NCBI RefSeq assembly: GCF_029239295.1
Contig: NZ_JAQZBC010000006.1
Coordinates: forward strand, 62,001-126,000
Direction: 5' to 3'
Length of the DNA stretch: 64,000 bases
Source of the DNA: Sphingomonas sp.
GTDB taxonomy: Bacteria; Pseudomonadota; Alphaproteobacteria; Sphingomonadales; Sphingomonadaceae
In this document: one piece after another, positions 1 to 9,586 of the stretch
Position numbering within the stretch: position 1 is the first letter of the stretch
How the letters are laid out: the number at the start of each line of letters is the position of its first letter
Program-made: the position numbers and the translations under genes
The notes under the pieces: generated by a model
Seen by the model: the letters and a program-made list of their open reading frames with translations, nothing else
Database searches by the model: none
Told to the model about the DNA's origin: nothing

Positions 1-3
1 ATC

Positions 4-1695
4 GTGAGCGCGATCGATGACGGGTTCGCGCGTGGGTTCGATCTGGGCCCGCTGCTCGTCACCATGCGCTGCCTCGCCCACCCGCTGACCGACTTCGGGA
101 TTGCCGAACGGTTTCGCGATCGGTTCGGCGAGGATTTCCGGTTCACGACGGCTAAAGGCTGGCTCGGCTGGGACGGCCGGCGCTGGAAGGTGTTGGACCA
201 GGACGAAAAGACGCCGCCTGCCGAAGTGGTCGCTGCGGTGTTCGAGACGGTTCGTGCCATTCAGGATGAAGCCCGCTTCGTCGCGGACACTGGGGTCAAG
301 TGGACGCTCGTGGGCGAGGGCAAGGATGCCCGGCTTGATCTGGAGGACGAAGGCAACCCGCACGGGCTCGATCGGTGGATCCCGAAGGGCAAGAGTTTCG
401 AGCTGCTGTCGACCAAGATCGCGGTGTTCGGCCGCCAGTCGGAAACGACCGGCAAGCCCGTTGCTGTCGCGATGCTGGCGCGGCGCTGGCTCACGGTGCC
501 GATCGAGGCGTTCGATCACGACAAATATGCGGTCAATGTCCTGAACGGCACGCTGCGCTTCCGCACCGAGGATCTGCCCGACGGCAGCCGGCGCGGCGTG
601 GTCGAATTGTCGCCCCACGATCGGAGCGACATGCAGACCAAGCTATCGCCGGTCGAATATGATCCTGCCGCCACGGCGCCGCGGTATGACTCCATGATCG
701 AGTGGGCGCAGCCGGACGCAACGATGCGCCGGTATCTGCACCAGGTGGGCGGCTATGCGCTGACCGGCGACGCTGGCGAGCAGAAGCTGTGGTTCTGGTA
801 CGGCCGCGGCCGCAACGGCAAGGGCGTGACGATGGAGAGCTGGGCGCACGTCGCCGGCGACTACAGCGGCACGATTCCGATCGGCTCGTTCCTTGATCAA
901 GGCATCAAGAAACGTGGCGACCAGGCGTCGCCGGATCTCGCGAAGCTTGCCGGCGTCCGCATGCTGCGATCGTCGGAGCCGGGCCGTAACGAGAAGCTGG
1001 ATAGCGGCCTGATCAAGCTGGTGACGGGCGGCGAGCCGATCCCGGTTCGCATGCTGCACCGCGGGTTCTTCGACCTCGATCCGATCTTCAAGTTGATCAT
1101 CCAAGGCAACACCAAGTTCGACATCCCCGATACCGACGACGGGATCTGGGGACGCATGAAGCTGATCCCCTGGCTGCGGAACATCGAGAAGCCCGAGCCT
1201 GGCGTCGCGAACTGGCCGGAGAAAGATCCGAACCTCGCCTCCAAGATCAAGACGCAGGAGGCGTCGGGCGTGCTCAACCGGCTGGTTGCCGGCCTGCTCG
1301 ACTATATGTCGCACGGGCTAGTGGAGCCGAAGAGCGTCACCGAAGCCACCAGCGCCTACCGTGACGCCAGCGACCCGCTCGCCCGCTTCCTGCGGCTGTG
1401 CGTCGTCAGCGATCCGGATTCGCGCGTCCAATCGTCGAAGCTGCACGAGGTGTTCGTCGCGTGGAGCAAGGCGGCCGGCGAACGCGACTGGTCGAACAAG
1501 GGCTTCTCGAACGCGATGGTCGAGAAGGGATATCAGAAAAAGGCGTCCGACGGGATGCAGTGGCTCGGCATCCGCCTGGTGCGTGAGGTCGGCGATTTCG
1601 TCGACGAGAACGGCAAGCCGCGCACGCTCGACGGCGAGTTCGCGGATCCTCCGGACAATGCGCCGCCCTTCGGCGAGGACGAACTGCCGCCCTGA
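4..1695 (+). CDS. Phage/plasmid primase-helicase, D5/P4 family
   Basis: 563-aa ORF; Walker A-like WYGRGRNGKGV and downstream helicase context (MLRSSEPGRNEKLDSGLIKLVTGGEPIPVRMLHRGFFDLDPIFKLIIQGNTK) typical of D5-like helicases; C-terminal wHTH-like region. Start (GTG) is next to the window edge. Confidence 0.85.
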   Translation: MSAIDDGFARGFDLGPLLVTMRCLAHPLTDFGIAERFRDRFGEDFRFTTAKGWLGWDGRRWKVLDQDEKTPPAEVVAAVFETVRAIQDEARFVADTGVKWTLVGEGKDARLDLEDEGNPHGLDRWIPKGKSFELLSTKIAVFGRQSETTGKPVAVAMLARRWLTVPIEAFDHDKYAVNVLNGTLRFRTEDLPDGSRRGVVELSPHDRSDMQTKLSPVEYDPAATAPRYDSMIEWAQPDATMRRYLHQVGGYALTGDAGEQKLWFWYGRGRNGKGVTMESWAHVAGDYSGTIPIGSFLDQGIKKRGDQASPDLAKLAGVRMLRSSEPGRNEKLDSGLIKLVTGGEPIPVRMLHRGFFDLDPIFKLIIQGNTKFDIPDTDDGIWGRMKLIPWLRNIEKPEPGVANWPEKDPNLASKIKTQEASGVLNRLVAGLLDYMSHGLVEPKSVTEATSAYRDASDPLARFLRLCVVSDPDSRVQSSKLHEVFVAWSKAAGERDWSNKGFSNAMVEKGYQKKASDGMQWLGIRLVREVGDFVDENGKPRTLDGEFADPPDNAPPFGEDELPP

Positions 1696-1715
1696 CGCTG
1701 GCCTGCATGACTGAT

Positions 1716-1976
1716 CCTTCCGGTTTGGAAGGGTGCCGGAAGGATACCGGAAGGGAAAAGGCGAGGATTTCCGCGGGTTCGGAAGGTTCGGAAGGGTTGT
1801 CGTGATGTTTCTTCGTATCTGTGTGCGCGCATGCGCAGGCGCACGATAGATCACATATACATATCCTTCCGATCCTTCCGATCCTTCCATAGTTGAGAAT
1901 AAAGGGCGTTTCTCCAATGAGTTATGAAGGTCATCGCTGTGGAAGGATGGCAATGGAAGGTTCCAGCGCCGGAAGG
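1716..1976. repeat. Cluster of 12 GGAAGG/CCTTCC hexamers (consensus CGGAAGGAT / ATCCTTCCG), partly with 11-bp or 9-bp spacing
   Basis: Read directly: hexamers begin at 1716,1727,1738,1749,1781,1790,1865,1874,1883,1941,1955,1971. Confidence 0.85.
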
Positions 1977-2504
1977 ATGCCTGTTCGCCCCCGTTGGTTG
2001 GCTCTGGCGGTCGCTGCGGGGCTCACCGAGTATGAGGCGGTGCAGGAGCGGCTGGTCGAAGCCTGGGGCTTCCTGCGCCGGATGCCGGACCGTGAGGCGG
2101 GCTGGATCCGCGAGCCGGGCGCGAGCGGGATCTACCAGCGGGGCCAGCTGAGCCGGCAGGAGCTGTGGGCGCAGTACAAGGTCGACAGCGATGACTATGA
2201 TCGCGACCAGCGCCCCACCCTTCCCGGCCTGCGCTCACATGAGGTTGACCGCATGTGGGAGGCGCTCGGTTGGATCGATGCGGTGGTCGAGCCGCGCGAT
2301 CGCAAGCTGCTCGGCGTCGTGCTGGGCCAGCTGAGCCGCGACAACGCGCGGCCCGCGTGGGTGTCAGCGGCCAAGGCAATCGGCTGGGGTGGGCATCCAG
2401 ACACCCTCGCCAAGCGCTACGGGCGCGCCCTGACGGCCATCTGCGTGTATATCGACAAGGCTGAAACCCGCAGAAATGCGCACCTAGAGGCCGTCAAGCC
2501 CTAG
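1917..2504 (+). CDS. Phage hypothetical protein, DUF6362-like
   Basis: ORF contains VQERLVEAWGFLRRMPDREAGW; located between primase and HNH/terminase. Start codon uncertain (ATG 1917 or later). Confidence 0.6.
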   Translation: MSYEGHRCGRMAMEGSSAGRMPVRPRWLALAVAAGLTEYEAVQERLVEAWGFLRRMPDREAGWIREPGASGIYQRGQLSRQELWAQYKVDSDDYDRDQRPTLPGLRSHEVDRMWEALGWIDAVVEPRDRKLLGVVLGQLSRDNARPAWVSAAKAIGWGGHPDTLAKRYGRALTAICVYIDKAETRRNAHLEAVKP

Positions 2505-2674
2505 AGAGCGGGTGGCATGCAAATAAACAATTCGGGCTCTAGGCCTCTCTGGCCATATTTCACGTCATGCTCGGGCAACGCTTCGTGCTGCGGCCGGGCA
2601 GCTCTCCCTTTCCGAACCTCGCGACGGGCGTCTCACCATTGGTGCGGCGCCCGTCGGCGTTTTGGTGATGATGC

Positions 2675-3034
2675 ATGACGAAGTTCCGTGCCTTGGCGCC
2701 GCGCTTCCGATCGCTGCCGCCTCGGTTCGGGAGCGCGCTGCCGGTGACACGGCAGGATCGGGATCGCGACCGCGACCAGCGCGAATGGCGCAAGTGGTAC
2801 AAGACGGCGCGCTGGCAACGGCTGCGCATGTCGGTGTTGGTGCGCGACCTGTTCACCTGCCAGTGGCCGGGCTGCGGCAGGATCGAGGCGGACACGTCGA
2901 AGCTGGTCGCTGACCATCGCCGGCCGCATCGCGGTGACGAAGCGATGTTCTGGGATCCGGACAACCTGCAGTGCCTCTGCAAGCCCTGCCACGACAGCAG
3001 GAAGCAGCGCGCGGAGAACCGCGGGCACCGCTGA
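2675..3034 (+). CDS. HNH endonuclease (phage, terminase-adjacent)
   Basis: CQWPGCGRIEADTSKLVADHRRPHRGDEAMFWDPDNLQCLCKPCHDSRKQ: two CxxC pairs plus HNH core. Confidence 0.9.
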   Translation: MTKFRALAPRFRSLPPRFGSALPVTRQDRDRDRDQREWRKWYKTARWQRLRMSVLVRDLFTCQWPGCGRIEADTSKLVADHRRPHRGDEAMFWDPDNLQCLCKPCHDSRKQRAENRGHR

Positions 3035-3110
3035 CCCGGGGGGGGGTGGGTCAAAGTCGACAGGGGCGCGGCCCCCTAGACCGCATACCGTCTCACGTGG
3101 AGATTTTTTT

Positions 3111-3566
3111 GTGGCTGAGTGGGATTTTGACCTGTTGGGCGATCCCATCCCGGCGGGTCTGGGGAAGCGTGGGCGCCCGCCGCACCTGCCGACCGACGAA
3201 AACCGGCGCAAAATCATAGCTTTAATGGCGTTCGATAAGAACGAAGCCCAGATCGCGGCCGCATTGAGCATCAGCGTGCCGACGCTGAAGAAGCATTATT
3301 TTCGTGAGCTGGCCGCCAAGCTGGAAGCCCGCCAGCGGGTCGAGGGCAAGCTGCTCGGCGCGCTCATGAAGGAGGTCGACGCCGGTAACGTCTCGGCGAT
3401 CGACAAGGTGTTCAAACGGCTCGATCGCCACGACCTGGCGCGGGGCATCCAGCCGCCTACGGCAACGAAGCCTGCCAAGGCTAAGCCGCTCGGCAAGAAG
3501 GCGCAGGCCGAGATCGACGCGCACGACAATTCGGGTGAGGGCCGTTGGGGCTCACTGCTCAACTAG
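3111..3566 (+). CDS. Probable terminase small subunit / HTH DNA-binding protein
   Basis: GTG start after GGAG; HTH-like DKNEAQIAAALSISVPTLKKHYF; directly upstream of and overlapping the large terminase gene. Confidence 0.65.
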   Translation: MAEWDFDLLGDPIPAGLGKRGRPPHLPTDENRRKIIALMAFDKNEAQIAAALSISVPTLKKHYFRELAAKLEARQRVEGKLLGALMKEVDAGNVSAIDKVFKRLDRHDLARGIQPPTATKPAKAKPLGKKAQAEIDAHDNSGEGRWGSLLN

Positions 3567-5269
3567 GCTGGCAGTTCGCCTGCCCTGATTGGGTTGAGCG
3601 GCTGCGGGAGGGGCGTTCGCTCCTTCCGGATCTGCCGCTCGACGAGGATGAGGCCGAGCGCGCGGTCGGGATCTTCAACGAGCTGCGCCTGCCGGACGTG
3701 CCTGGGCAGCCCCGGCTTGAGGATGCTGGCGGCGAGTGGGGCCGCGACATCGTGCGAGCGCTATTCGGCTCGCTCTCCGCTGCGGGCATCCGCCAGGTGC
3801 CGGGCATCTTCGCCATGGTGCCGAAGAAGAACGCCAAGACGACGAATGGCGCGGCCATCATGATGACCGCCATGCTGATCAACAAACGGCCTCGGGCCGA
3901 GTATCAGCTGATCGGCCCCACGCAGGAGATTGCCGACACCGCCTTCCAGCAGGCGGTGGGCATGATCGAGGCCGACGCGTTCCTGAAGCGCCGGTTCCAC
4001 GTGGCCGAGCACACGAAGACGATCACCGACCGCGTCAACAAGGCGCGGCTGAAGGTGAAGACGTTCGACATGAAGGTCGCGACCGGATCCAAGCCGGTCG
4101 GTGTTCTGATCGACGAGCTGCACCTGATGGGGAACATCTCCTATGCCGCCCGAGTGATCGGGCAGCTGACCGGCGGCATGATCGCCAATCCGGAATCGTT
4201 CCTGATCATCATCACCACGCAGTCGGACGAAGCGCCGGCCGGTGTGTTCAAGTCTGAACTGGATTACGCCCGCGCCGTTCGCGACGGCCGGATCGAAGAG
4301 CCGCGCATGCTGCCGATGCTCTACGAGTTCCCGGAAGGGATGCAGACGGCAGACGACAAGCCGTGGCGCGATCCGAAACTGTGGCACATGGTGCTGCCGA
4401 ACCTTGGCCGATCCATCACGATCGACCGACTGGTCGCCGAGTATCGCACCGCGCGTGACAAGGGTGAGGAGGAAGAGCGGCGCTGGGCGTCGCAGCACCT
4501 CAACATCCAGATCGGGCTCGCGCTGCACACCGACCGCTGGCGCGGCGTCGACTATTGGGCGAAAGCGACCGACTTCACGCTGCTCGGCCTCGACGAGCTG
4601 ATCGAGCGGTCCGAAGTGATCACGGGCGGTTTCGACGGCGGTGGACTGGACGATCTTGCGGGCTTGGCTCTCATCGGACGGGAGACCGGCACGCGCCGCT
4701 GGCTCGGCTGGTGTCGAGCGTGGGCGCAAGATGACGTGTTCCGCACCAGGCTGGAGATCGCGCCACGCCTGAACGACTTCGTGGAAGCAGGCGATCTGAT
4801 CAAATGCGGCGACGCGACCGAGGATATGATCGGTGTCGCCGATGTGCTCGAACGGGTTCTGGAAGCGGGGCTGTTCCCCGAAACGCACGCGGTTGGCTTC
4901 GACCCCGCGGGCGTGTCGGCAATCATGGACGAGCTGCTGACCCGCGGCTTCGCTGAGGAACAGATCACCTTCGTCACGCAGGGCTTCCGCCTCTCCCCGG
5001 CCACGTGGGGGCTGGAGCGCAAGCTGAAAGACGGCACGTTCGTTCACGCCCCGCAGGCCTTGATGGACTGGTGCGTCAGCAACGCGAAGGCCGAGCAGCG
5101 CGGCAACGCGGTGCTGATTACGAAGCAAGCAGCCGGCAAGGCCAAGATCGACCCGCTGATCGCGTTGTTCAACGCGTTCATGCTTATGAGCCGTAGCCCC
5201 GAAGCATCGGGCGGTCCCTCGGTTTACGAGGACCGCGGCATCCTCGAAATCGAAGTGGATTATCTCTGA
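3545..5269 (+). CDS. terL: Phage terminase large subunit
   Basis: 574 aa; ATPase motif VPKKNAKTT, Walker B GVLIDELHLM, nuclease-region Asp residues (GGFDGGGLDDLAGL, GFDPAG). Confidence 0.92.
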   Translation: MGLTAQLGWQFACPDWVERLREGRSLLPDLPLDEDEAERAVGIFNELRLPDVPGQPRLEDAGGEWGRDIVRALFGSLSAAGIRQVPGIFAMVPKKNAKTTNGAAIMMTAMLINKRPRAEYQLIGPTQEIADTAFQQAVGMIEADAFLKRRFHVAEHTKTITDRVNKARLKVKTFDMKVATGSKPVGVLIDELHLMGNISYAARVIGQLTGGMIANPESFLIIITTQSDEAPAGVFKSELDYARAVRDGRIEEPRMLPMLYEFPEGMQTADDKPWRDPKLWHMVLPNLGRSITIDRLVAEYRTARDKGEEEERRWASQHLNIQIGLALHTDRWRGVDYWAKATDFTLLGLDELIERSEVITGGFDGGGLDDLAGLALIGRETGTRRWLGWCRAWAQDDVFRTRLEIAPRLNDFVEAGDLIKCGDATEDMIGVADVLERVLEAGLFPETHAVGFDPAGVSAIMDELLTRGFAEEQITFVTQGFRLSPATWGLERKLKDGTFVHAPQALMDWCVSNAKAEQRGNAVLITKQAAGKAKIDPLIALFNAFMLMSRSPEASGGPSVYEDRGILEIEVDYL

Positions 5270-6630
5270 TGGGACGTCTGGCCAACGCCCTCAGGGCGTT
5301 CACCTCGCCGCCAAAGCAGTCGCTGGTCGCGTCGCCGGAGATCGGCGCCGGCCCGCATTACGGACAGTCCAGCAGCGTCGGTGCCAATGACGGCTGGTTC
5401 CTGAAGGTGCTTGGCGGTGGGCCCACCAAGGCTGGCACCTTCGTGTCGGAAGGCAACGCCCTCTATTCGCCCGTTGTGTTCGCTTGCGTGAACCGGATCG
5501 CCAACCCGATCGCCAACTTTCCGGTGTCGATCGTCGAGCCGGACGGCCGAGGCGGGTTCACGCGCGTCAACGAGCATCCCATGTCGCAGCGCCTCGGGCT
5601 GCGACCTAACGATTTCATGTCGTCGCGCACGTTGCGCAAGACGACGCAGGGGCACGCGCTCCTTTGGGGCAACGGTTATCAGGAGATCGAGCGAAACGGC
5701 CGCGGCGAAGCGGTAGGGCTCTGGCCGCTCCTGCCGGACAGGACGCGGCCGCACCGCGTGGGCGACCACCTGGTGTTCCGCACCAACATCGATGGCACGA
5801 CGTACCAGCTCGACCAGCAGAACGTCGCGCACATCATGGACCTCAGCCACGATGGCTATGTCGGGCTGTCGCAGGTGGCGTTGGCACGCGAAGCGATGGG
5901 CATGGTCAAGGCGCTTGAGACGTTTGGCGGCAAGTTCTTCGCCAACGACATGAAGTCGGGCGGCTTCCTGATGCACCCTGGCAAGCTCAGCCCGCGTGCT
6001 CGCGGCAACGTGAACGGGCCGAACGGGGAGCAGAAAGCCGCGGCGGAAAATCCTGCGTCGGTGGTCGAGAAGCAGGGCGGGCTGGAAAACGCGCACCGTG
6101 TGAAGGTGCTCGAAGAGGGAATGAAGTTCGTCCAGACGACGATCCCACCTGAAGATGGCCAGTTCCTCGCCACGCGCGAGTTCCAGATCGCCGAGATCGC
6201 GCGCATGTACGACGTGCCCCTCGTGCTGCTGCAGAGCCACGAGAAGTCGACCAGCTGGGGATCCGGGATCGAGCAGCTGATGCTCGGCTTCATCATGCAA
6301 ACCGTCGCGCCTTGGGTACAGGCGACCGAGCAGGAGCTGTCGTGGAAGCTGTTCACCGAGGCCGAGCGCGCGCGCGGCCTGCGGGTCAAGTTCAACATGA
6401 ACGCGCTGCTGCGCGGCGACATGGAAGCCCGCTCTGCCTTCTACAAGACGATGTTCGAGCTGGGCATGACCATGAACCAGATCCTCGCACTGGAGGACAT
6501 GAACGGCATCGGGCCGGACGGCGACATCAACTTCGTGTCGAACAACGTCCAGACACTTGAACGTGCGAAGGTCGGCCAGCCGATCCCGATCTCGCGCATT
6601 CGGGCGGGCGAACGAGAGGACAGCGAATGA
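5269..6630 (+). CDS. Phage portal protein (HK97 family)
   Basis: 453 aa; SPVVFACVNRIANPIANFPVSI, GNGYQEIERN, MYDVPLVLLQ; overlaps terminase stop (TGATG). Confidence 0.92.
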   Translation: MGRLANALRAFTSPPKQSLVASPEIGAGPHYGQSSSVGANDGWFLKVLGGGPTKAGTFVSEGNALYSPVVFACVNRIANPIANFPVSIVEPDGRGGFTRVNEHPMSQRLGLRPNDFMSSRTLRKTTQGHALLWGNGYQEIERNGRGEAVGLWPLLPDRTRPHRVGDHLVFRTNIDGTTYQLDQQNVAHIMDLSHDGYVGLSQVALAREAMGMVKALETFGGKFFANDMKSGGFLMHPGKLSPRARGNVNGPNGEQKAAAENPASVVEKQGGLENAHRVKVLEEGMKFVQTTIPPEDGQFLATREFQIAEIARMYDVPLVLLQSHEKSTSWGSGIEQLMLGFIMQTVAPWVQATEQELSWKLFTEAERARGLRVKFNMNALLRGDMEARSAFYKTMFELGMTMNQILALEDMNGIGPDGDINFVSNNVQTLERAKVGQPIPISRIRAGEREDSE

Positions 6631-7523
6631 AGTATCCCTACCTGCTCGCAGCCTTTGCGTCCGAGTTCTGGGCGATGGAAGAGACCAAGCTGCTCGCCAT
6701 CGTCGATTTCCTCGCCATGCAGGCGGAAGGCCACAAGTTCACGGCACAGGAGATCGAGGCGCGGATTTCACCAGCGACCGCCTCTGCCGTGGCCCGCAAA
6801 GACGGCGCCGTCGCTGTCGTGCCGCTTCGTGGCATCATCTCGCCGCGCGTCAGCGTGGTCGAGAACAGCTCGACGGGCGGCGGGGCGACCGCGGAAGGCT
6901 TCGCCTCGACGATCGACCGCATGGCCGATGATGACGCCGTGAAGGCCATCATTGTCGATGCTGATACGCCTGGCGGTAACGTGCTGGGCGTCGACGAAGC
7001 CTCCGCTGCAGTCGCTGCGGCGAAAGAGCGCAAGCCCGTGATCGTTCAGGTGACCGGAAACCTTGCCAGCGCCGGCTATTGGATCGGCTGCTCGGCCAGT
7101 GAGATCGTTATGTCGCCCAGCTCGGCCGCGGGAGCGATCGGTGTTCGCACCGCATATGACGACGTGACTGAGGCGCTCGCCAAGTCGGGTGTGTCGCGCG
7201 AGATCATCGCGGCCGGCAAGTTCAAGGGCGAGGGACTGCTCGGCCCCCTCTCCGACGACACCCGTACCTACATGCAGGGACGAATTGACGAATATTACGG
7301 CATGTTCGTCGACCGCGTCGCTGCCGGCCGCGATGTGGCGACCTCCGCAGTGCGGGATGGCTTCGGCCAGGGCCGCATGCTCGGCGCCAAGGCGGCCGTG
7401 CGTGAGAAGATGGCGGATCGCATTGCCACCATGAAGGAAACGCTTGCGCGCTTTGGCGCTGGTGGCCCCGCCCCGCGGCGCTTCGCGCCGGAACGGGAAA
7501 AGCGAGCGCTCGCGCTCATCTGA
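6627..7523 (+). CDS. Prohead protease, S49/SppA-like peptidase
   Basis: 298 aa; DADTPGGNVLGVDEA and NLASAGYWIGCSASEIVMSPSSAAGAIGVRTAYDD typical of S49 peptidases; between portal and capsid. Confidence 0.9.
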   Translation: MKYPYLLAAFASEFWAMEETKLLAIVDFLAMQAEGHKFTAQEIEARISPATASAVARKDGAVAVVPLRGIISPRVSVVENSSTGGGATAEGFASTIDRMADDDAVKAIIVDADTPGGNVLGVDEASAAVAAAKERKPVIVQVTGNLASAGYWIGCSASEIVMSPSSAAGAIGVRTAYDDVTEALAKSGVSREIIAAGKFKGEGLLGPLSDDTRTYMQGRIDEYYGMFVDRVAAGRDVATSAVRDGFGQGRMLGAKAAVREKMADRIATMKETLARFGAGGPAPRRFAPEREKRALALI

Positions 7524-7631
7524 AATCCTGCCCTTCGGAAAGGGATCGCCCCCGTTCGCTGTCGGAGCGAGCGGTTCCGGGCGCGTGTCCGACAACCTCA
7601 ACAACATGGCCTGCGGGCCGGGAGATCCTCA

Positions 7632-9056
7632 ATGCGGAAGACCATGCTTCTCGCGGCCGCGTCCATGGTCGCGGCCATCGGCCCCATGTCGGCGAACGAG
7701 CGTCGTCACGGGCGCTATATGCGCGACGGTGACGGGCACAGCGCCCCCTTGACCGGCCTTGCTGCCCTGCGGGCGCAGCGCAACACCCTTGTCGCCACCA
7801 TGCGCGGCATGATCAACGCGGCCGAGACGGAGAACCGCGACTTCACGGCCGAGGAAACGGCCGCCTATGACGAGCACCAGGCGGTGCTCGCATCTCTGAC
7901 GACGCGCATCGGCCGCCTTGTCGGCATCGAGACGGCAGAGGCGGCTGGTGCCGCGGTCACTCAGGCCGTTTCGCGTCGGCAGGGCATCACTCCCCCGCCC
8001 GGCCCGCATGGTCGCCGCGAGTTCGAGAGCCTTGGCGAGTTCATGGCAGCTGTCCGGTTCAACCCGAACGACCAGCGCCTCAACTTCGTCGAAGGCGTCG
8101 GCTCGCAGGGCGAGGATGGCACCGAGATCGGCGCCGAGCTGCGCATGGATGATCACCAGACGGGCGGCGGGTTCCTGGTGCCCACGCAATTCCGTCAGGA
8201 GATCATGCGGGTGCAGGAGCAGGATGCGCTGGTGCGTCCGCGCGCCAATGTCATCCCGGCCGGCTCGCCGCCCGATGCGGCGCTCACGATCCCCGCACTC
8301 GATCAATCCGGTGCCGGTCCGAACAACATCTTCGGCGGTGTGCAGGTCCAGTGGATCGAGGAAGGCGGCGACAAGCCGGAAACTGACGTAAACCTGCGCT
8401 CGATCACGCTGGAGCCGAAGGAAGTCGCCGGCACGATCGTCGTCACTGACAAGATGCTGCGCAACTGGCAGGCCGCCAGTTCCTTCCTCGAAAATCTTCT
8501 GCGGGGTGCAGTGACGCAGGCTGAGGATTATGCGTTCCTCCGCGGCGATGGTGTAGGCAAGCCGCTCGGCGCCATCAACTCGCCGGCGATGTTCCTGGTC
8601 AATCGCCGCACTGCCGGTCAGGTCACCTATCTGGATCTACTCGACATGGTGTCGCACCTGCTGATGCGTGGCGGCACGGCACCGGTGTGGTCCATGCCGC
8701 AGGGTGCTCTGGTTCAGATCGCCACGCTTCAGGATCCGGAAGGCCGCTACATCTGGAAGCCGGACGCGCGCGATGGCTTCGCCGGCACGCTGCTGGGCTA
8801 TCCGGTTCGCTGGAACAACCGCGCGCCGGTACTCGGCACCAAGGGCGACATCACCCTCGTCGACTGGTCGCAGTATCTGATCAAGGATGGCTCCGGCCCG
8901 TTCGTGGCGGCGTCGGAACACGTGCTGTTCCGGCAGAACAAGACGGTGATCAAGATCTTCTGGAACGTCGACGGCAAGCCCTGGCTGACCGCGCCGATCC
9001 GGGAGGAGAACGGCTGGCAGGTGTCGCCGTTCGTCGGCCTGACCGTTCCCGCCTGA
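7632..9056 (+). CDS. Major capsid protein, HK97 family
   Basis: 474 aa with N-terminal delta-like region then GGFLVPTQFRQEIM, VTDKMLRN, EDYAFLRGDGVGKPLGAINS. Confidence 0.92.
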   Translation: MRKTMLLAAASMVAAIGPMSANERRHGRYMRDGDGHSAPLTGLAALRAQRNTLVATMRGMINAAETENRDFTAEETAAYDEHQAVLASLTTRIGRLVGIETAEAAGAAVTQAVSRRQGITPPPGPHGRREFESLGEFMAAVRFNPNDQRLNFVEGVGSQGEDGTEIGAELRMDDHQTGGGFLVPTQFRQEIMRVQEQDALVRPRANVIPAGSPPDAALTIPALDQSGAGPNNIFGGVQVQWIEEGGDKPETDVNLRSITLEPKEVAGTIVVTDKMLRNWQAASSFLENLLRGAVTQAEDYAFLRGDGVGKPLGAINSPAMFLVNRRTAGQVTYLDLLDMVSHLLMRGGTAPVWSMPQGALVQIATLQDPEGRYIWKPDARDGFAGTLLGYPVRWNNRAPVLGTKGDITLVDWSQYLIKDGSGPFVAASEHVLFRQNKTVIKIFWNVDGKPWLTAPIREENGWQVSPFVGLTVPA

Positions 9057-9107
9057 CCAACGCGCCCCGGCAGCAGCCGGGACGCCCCTCCAATCGATAG
9101 GTGATCG

Positions 9108-9584
9108 ATGCGATATCTCGTGATCTCGCCGTGCGTCGACGCGCGCACTGGCAAAGAGTTTGCAGCCGGCGACGAGTTCCTGCCCGAACCGGACACGGCA
9201 CAGGCCGAACGCCTCATCAAGGCCGGTTGCCTCGACTTCATTCCGGATGGCGCGCCGCTTCTTCCCGGCACCGATCACGCGGACGCGGTGGTTGTGGATC
9301 TTCGCGACCAGCTTGCCCGCGCCAACGACACGATCATCGGCTTGAATGAGCGTGTCGGTCAGCTGACCGCCGCGAACGATGATCTCGCGGAGGCGGGCAA
9401 GAACATCGCGGCCAAGCTGGAAGCTGCGCGCAACGAACTGATCGCCGCGACCGGTGATCTAAACACTCTTCGGGCCGAGCGCGATCAGCTGGAGCAGCAG
9501 GTCAAGGATCTGACCGACAACCTCAAGGGCGAAGATGGTCCGGCCGAGCCTGCAGCGGCTAAGCCGGCTAAGCAGCGCTCCTAA
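9108..9584 (+). CDS. Phage hypothetical protein with coiled-coil C-terminal half
   Basis: 158-aa ORF in the structural operon; heptad-like region LEAARNELIAATGDLNTLRAERDQLEQQVKDLTDNL. Confidence 0.65.
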   Translation: MRYLVISPCVDARTGKEFAAGDEFLPEPDTAQAERLIKAGCLDFIPDGAPLLPGTDHADAVVVDLRDQLARANDTIIGLNERVGQLTAANDDLAEAGKNIAAKLEAARNELIAATGDLNTLRAERDQLEQQVKDLTDNLKGEDGPAEPAAAKPAKQRS

Positions 9585-9586
9585 TC

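Noticed and set aside
3761-5128. 455-aa minus-strand ORF opposite terL
   Set aside because: Antisense shadow of terminase; no motif support.
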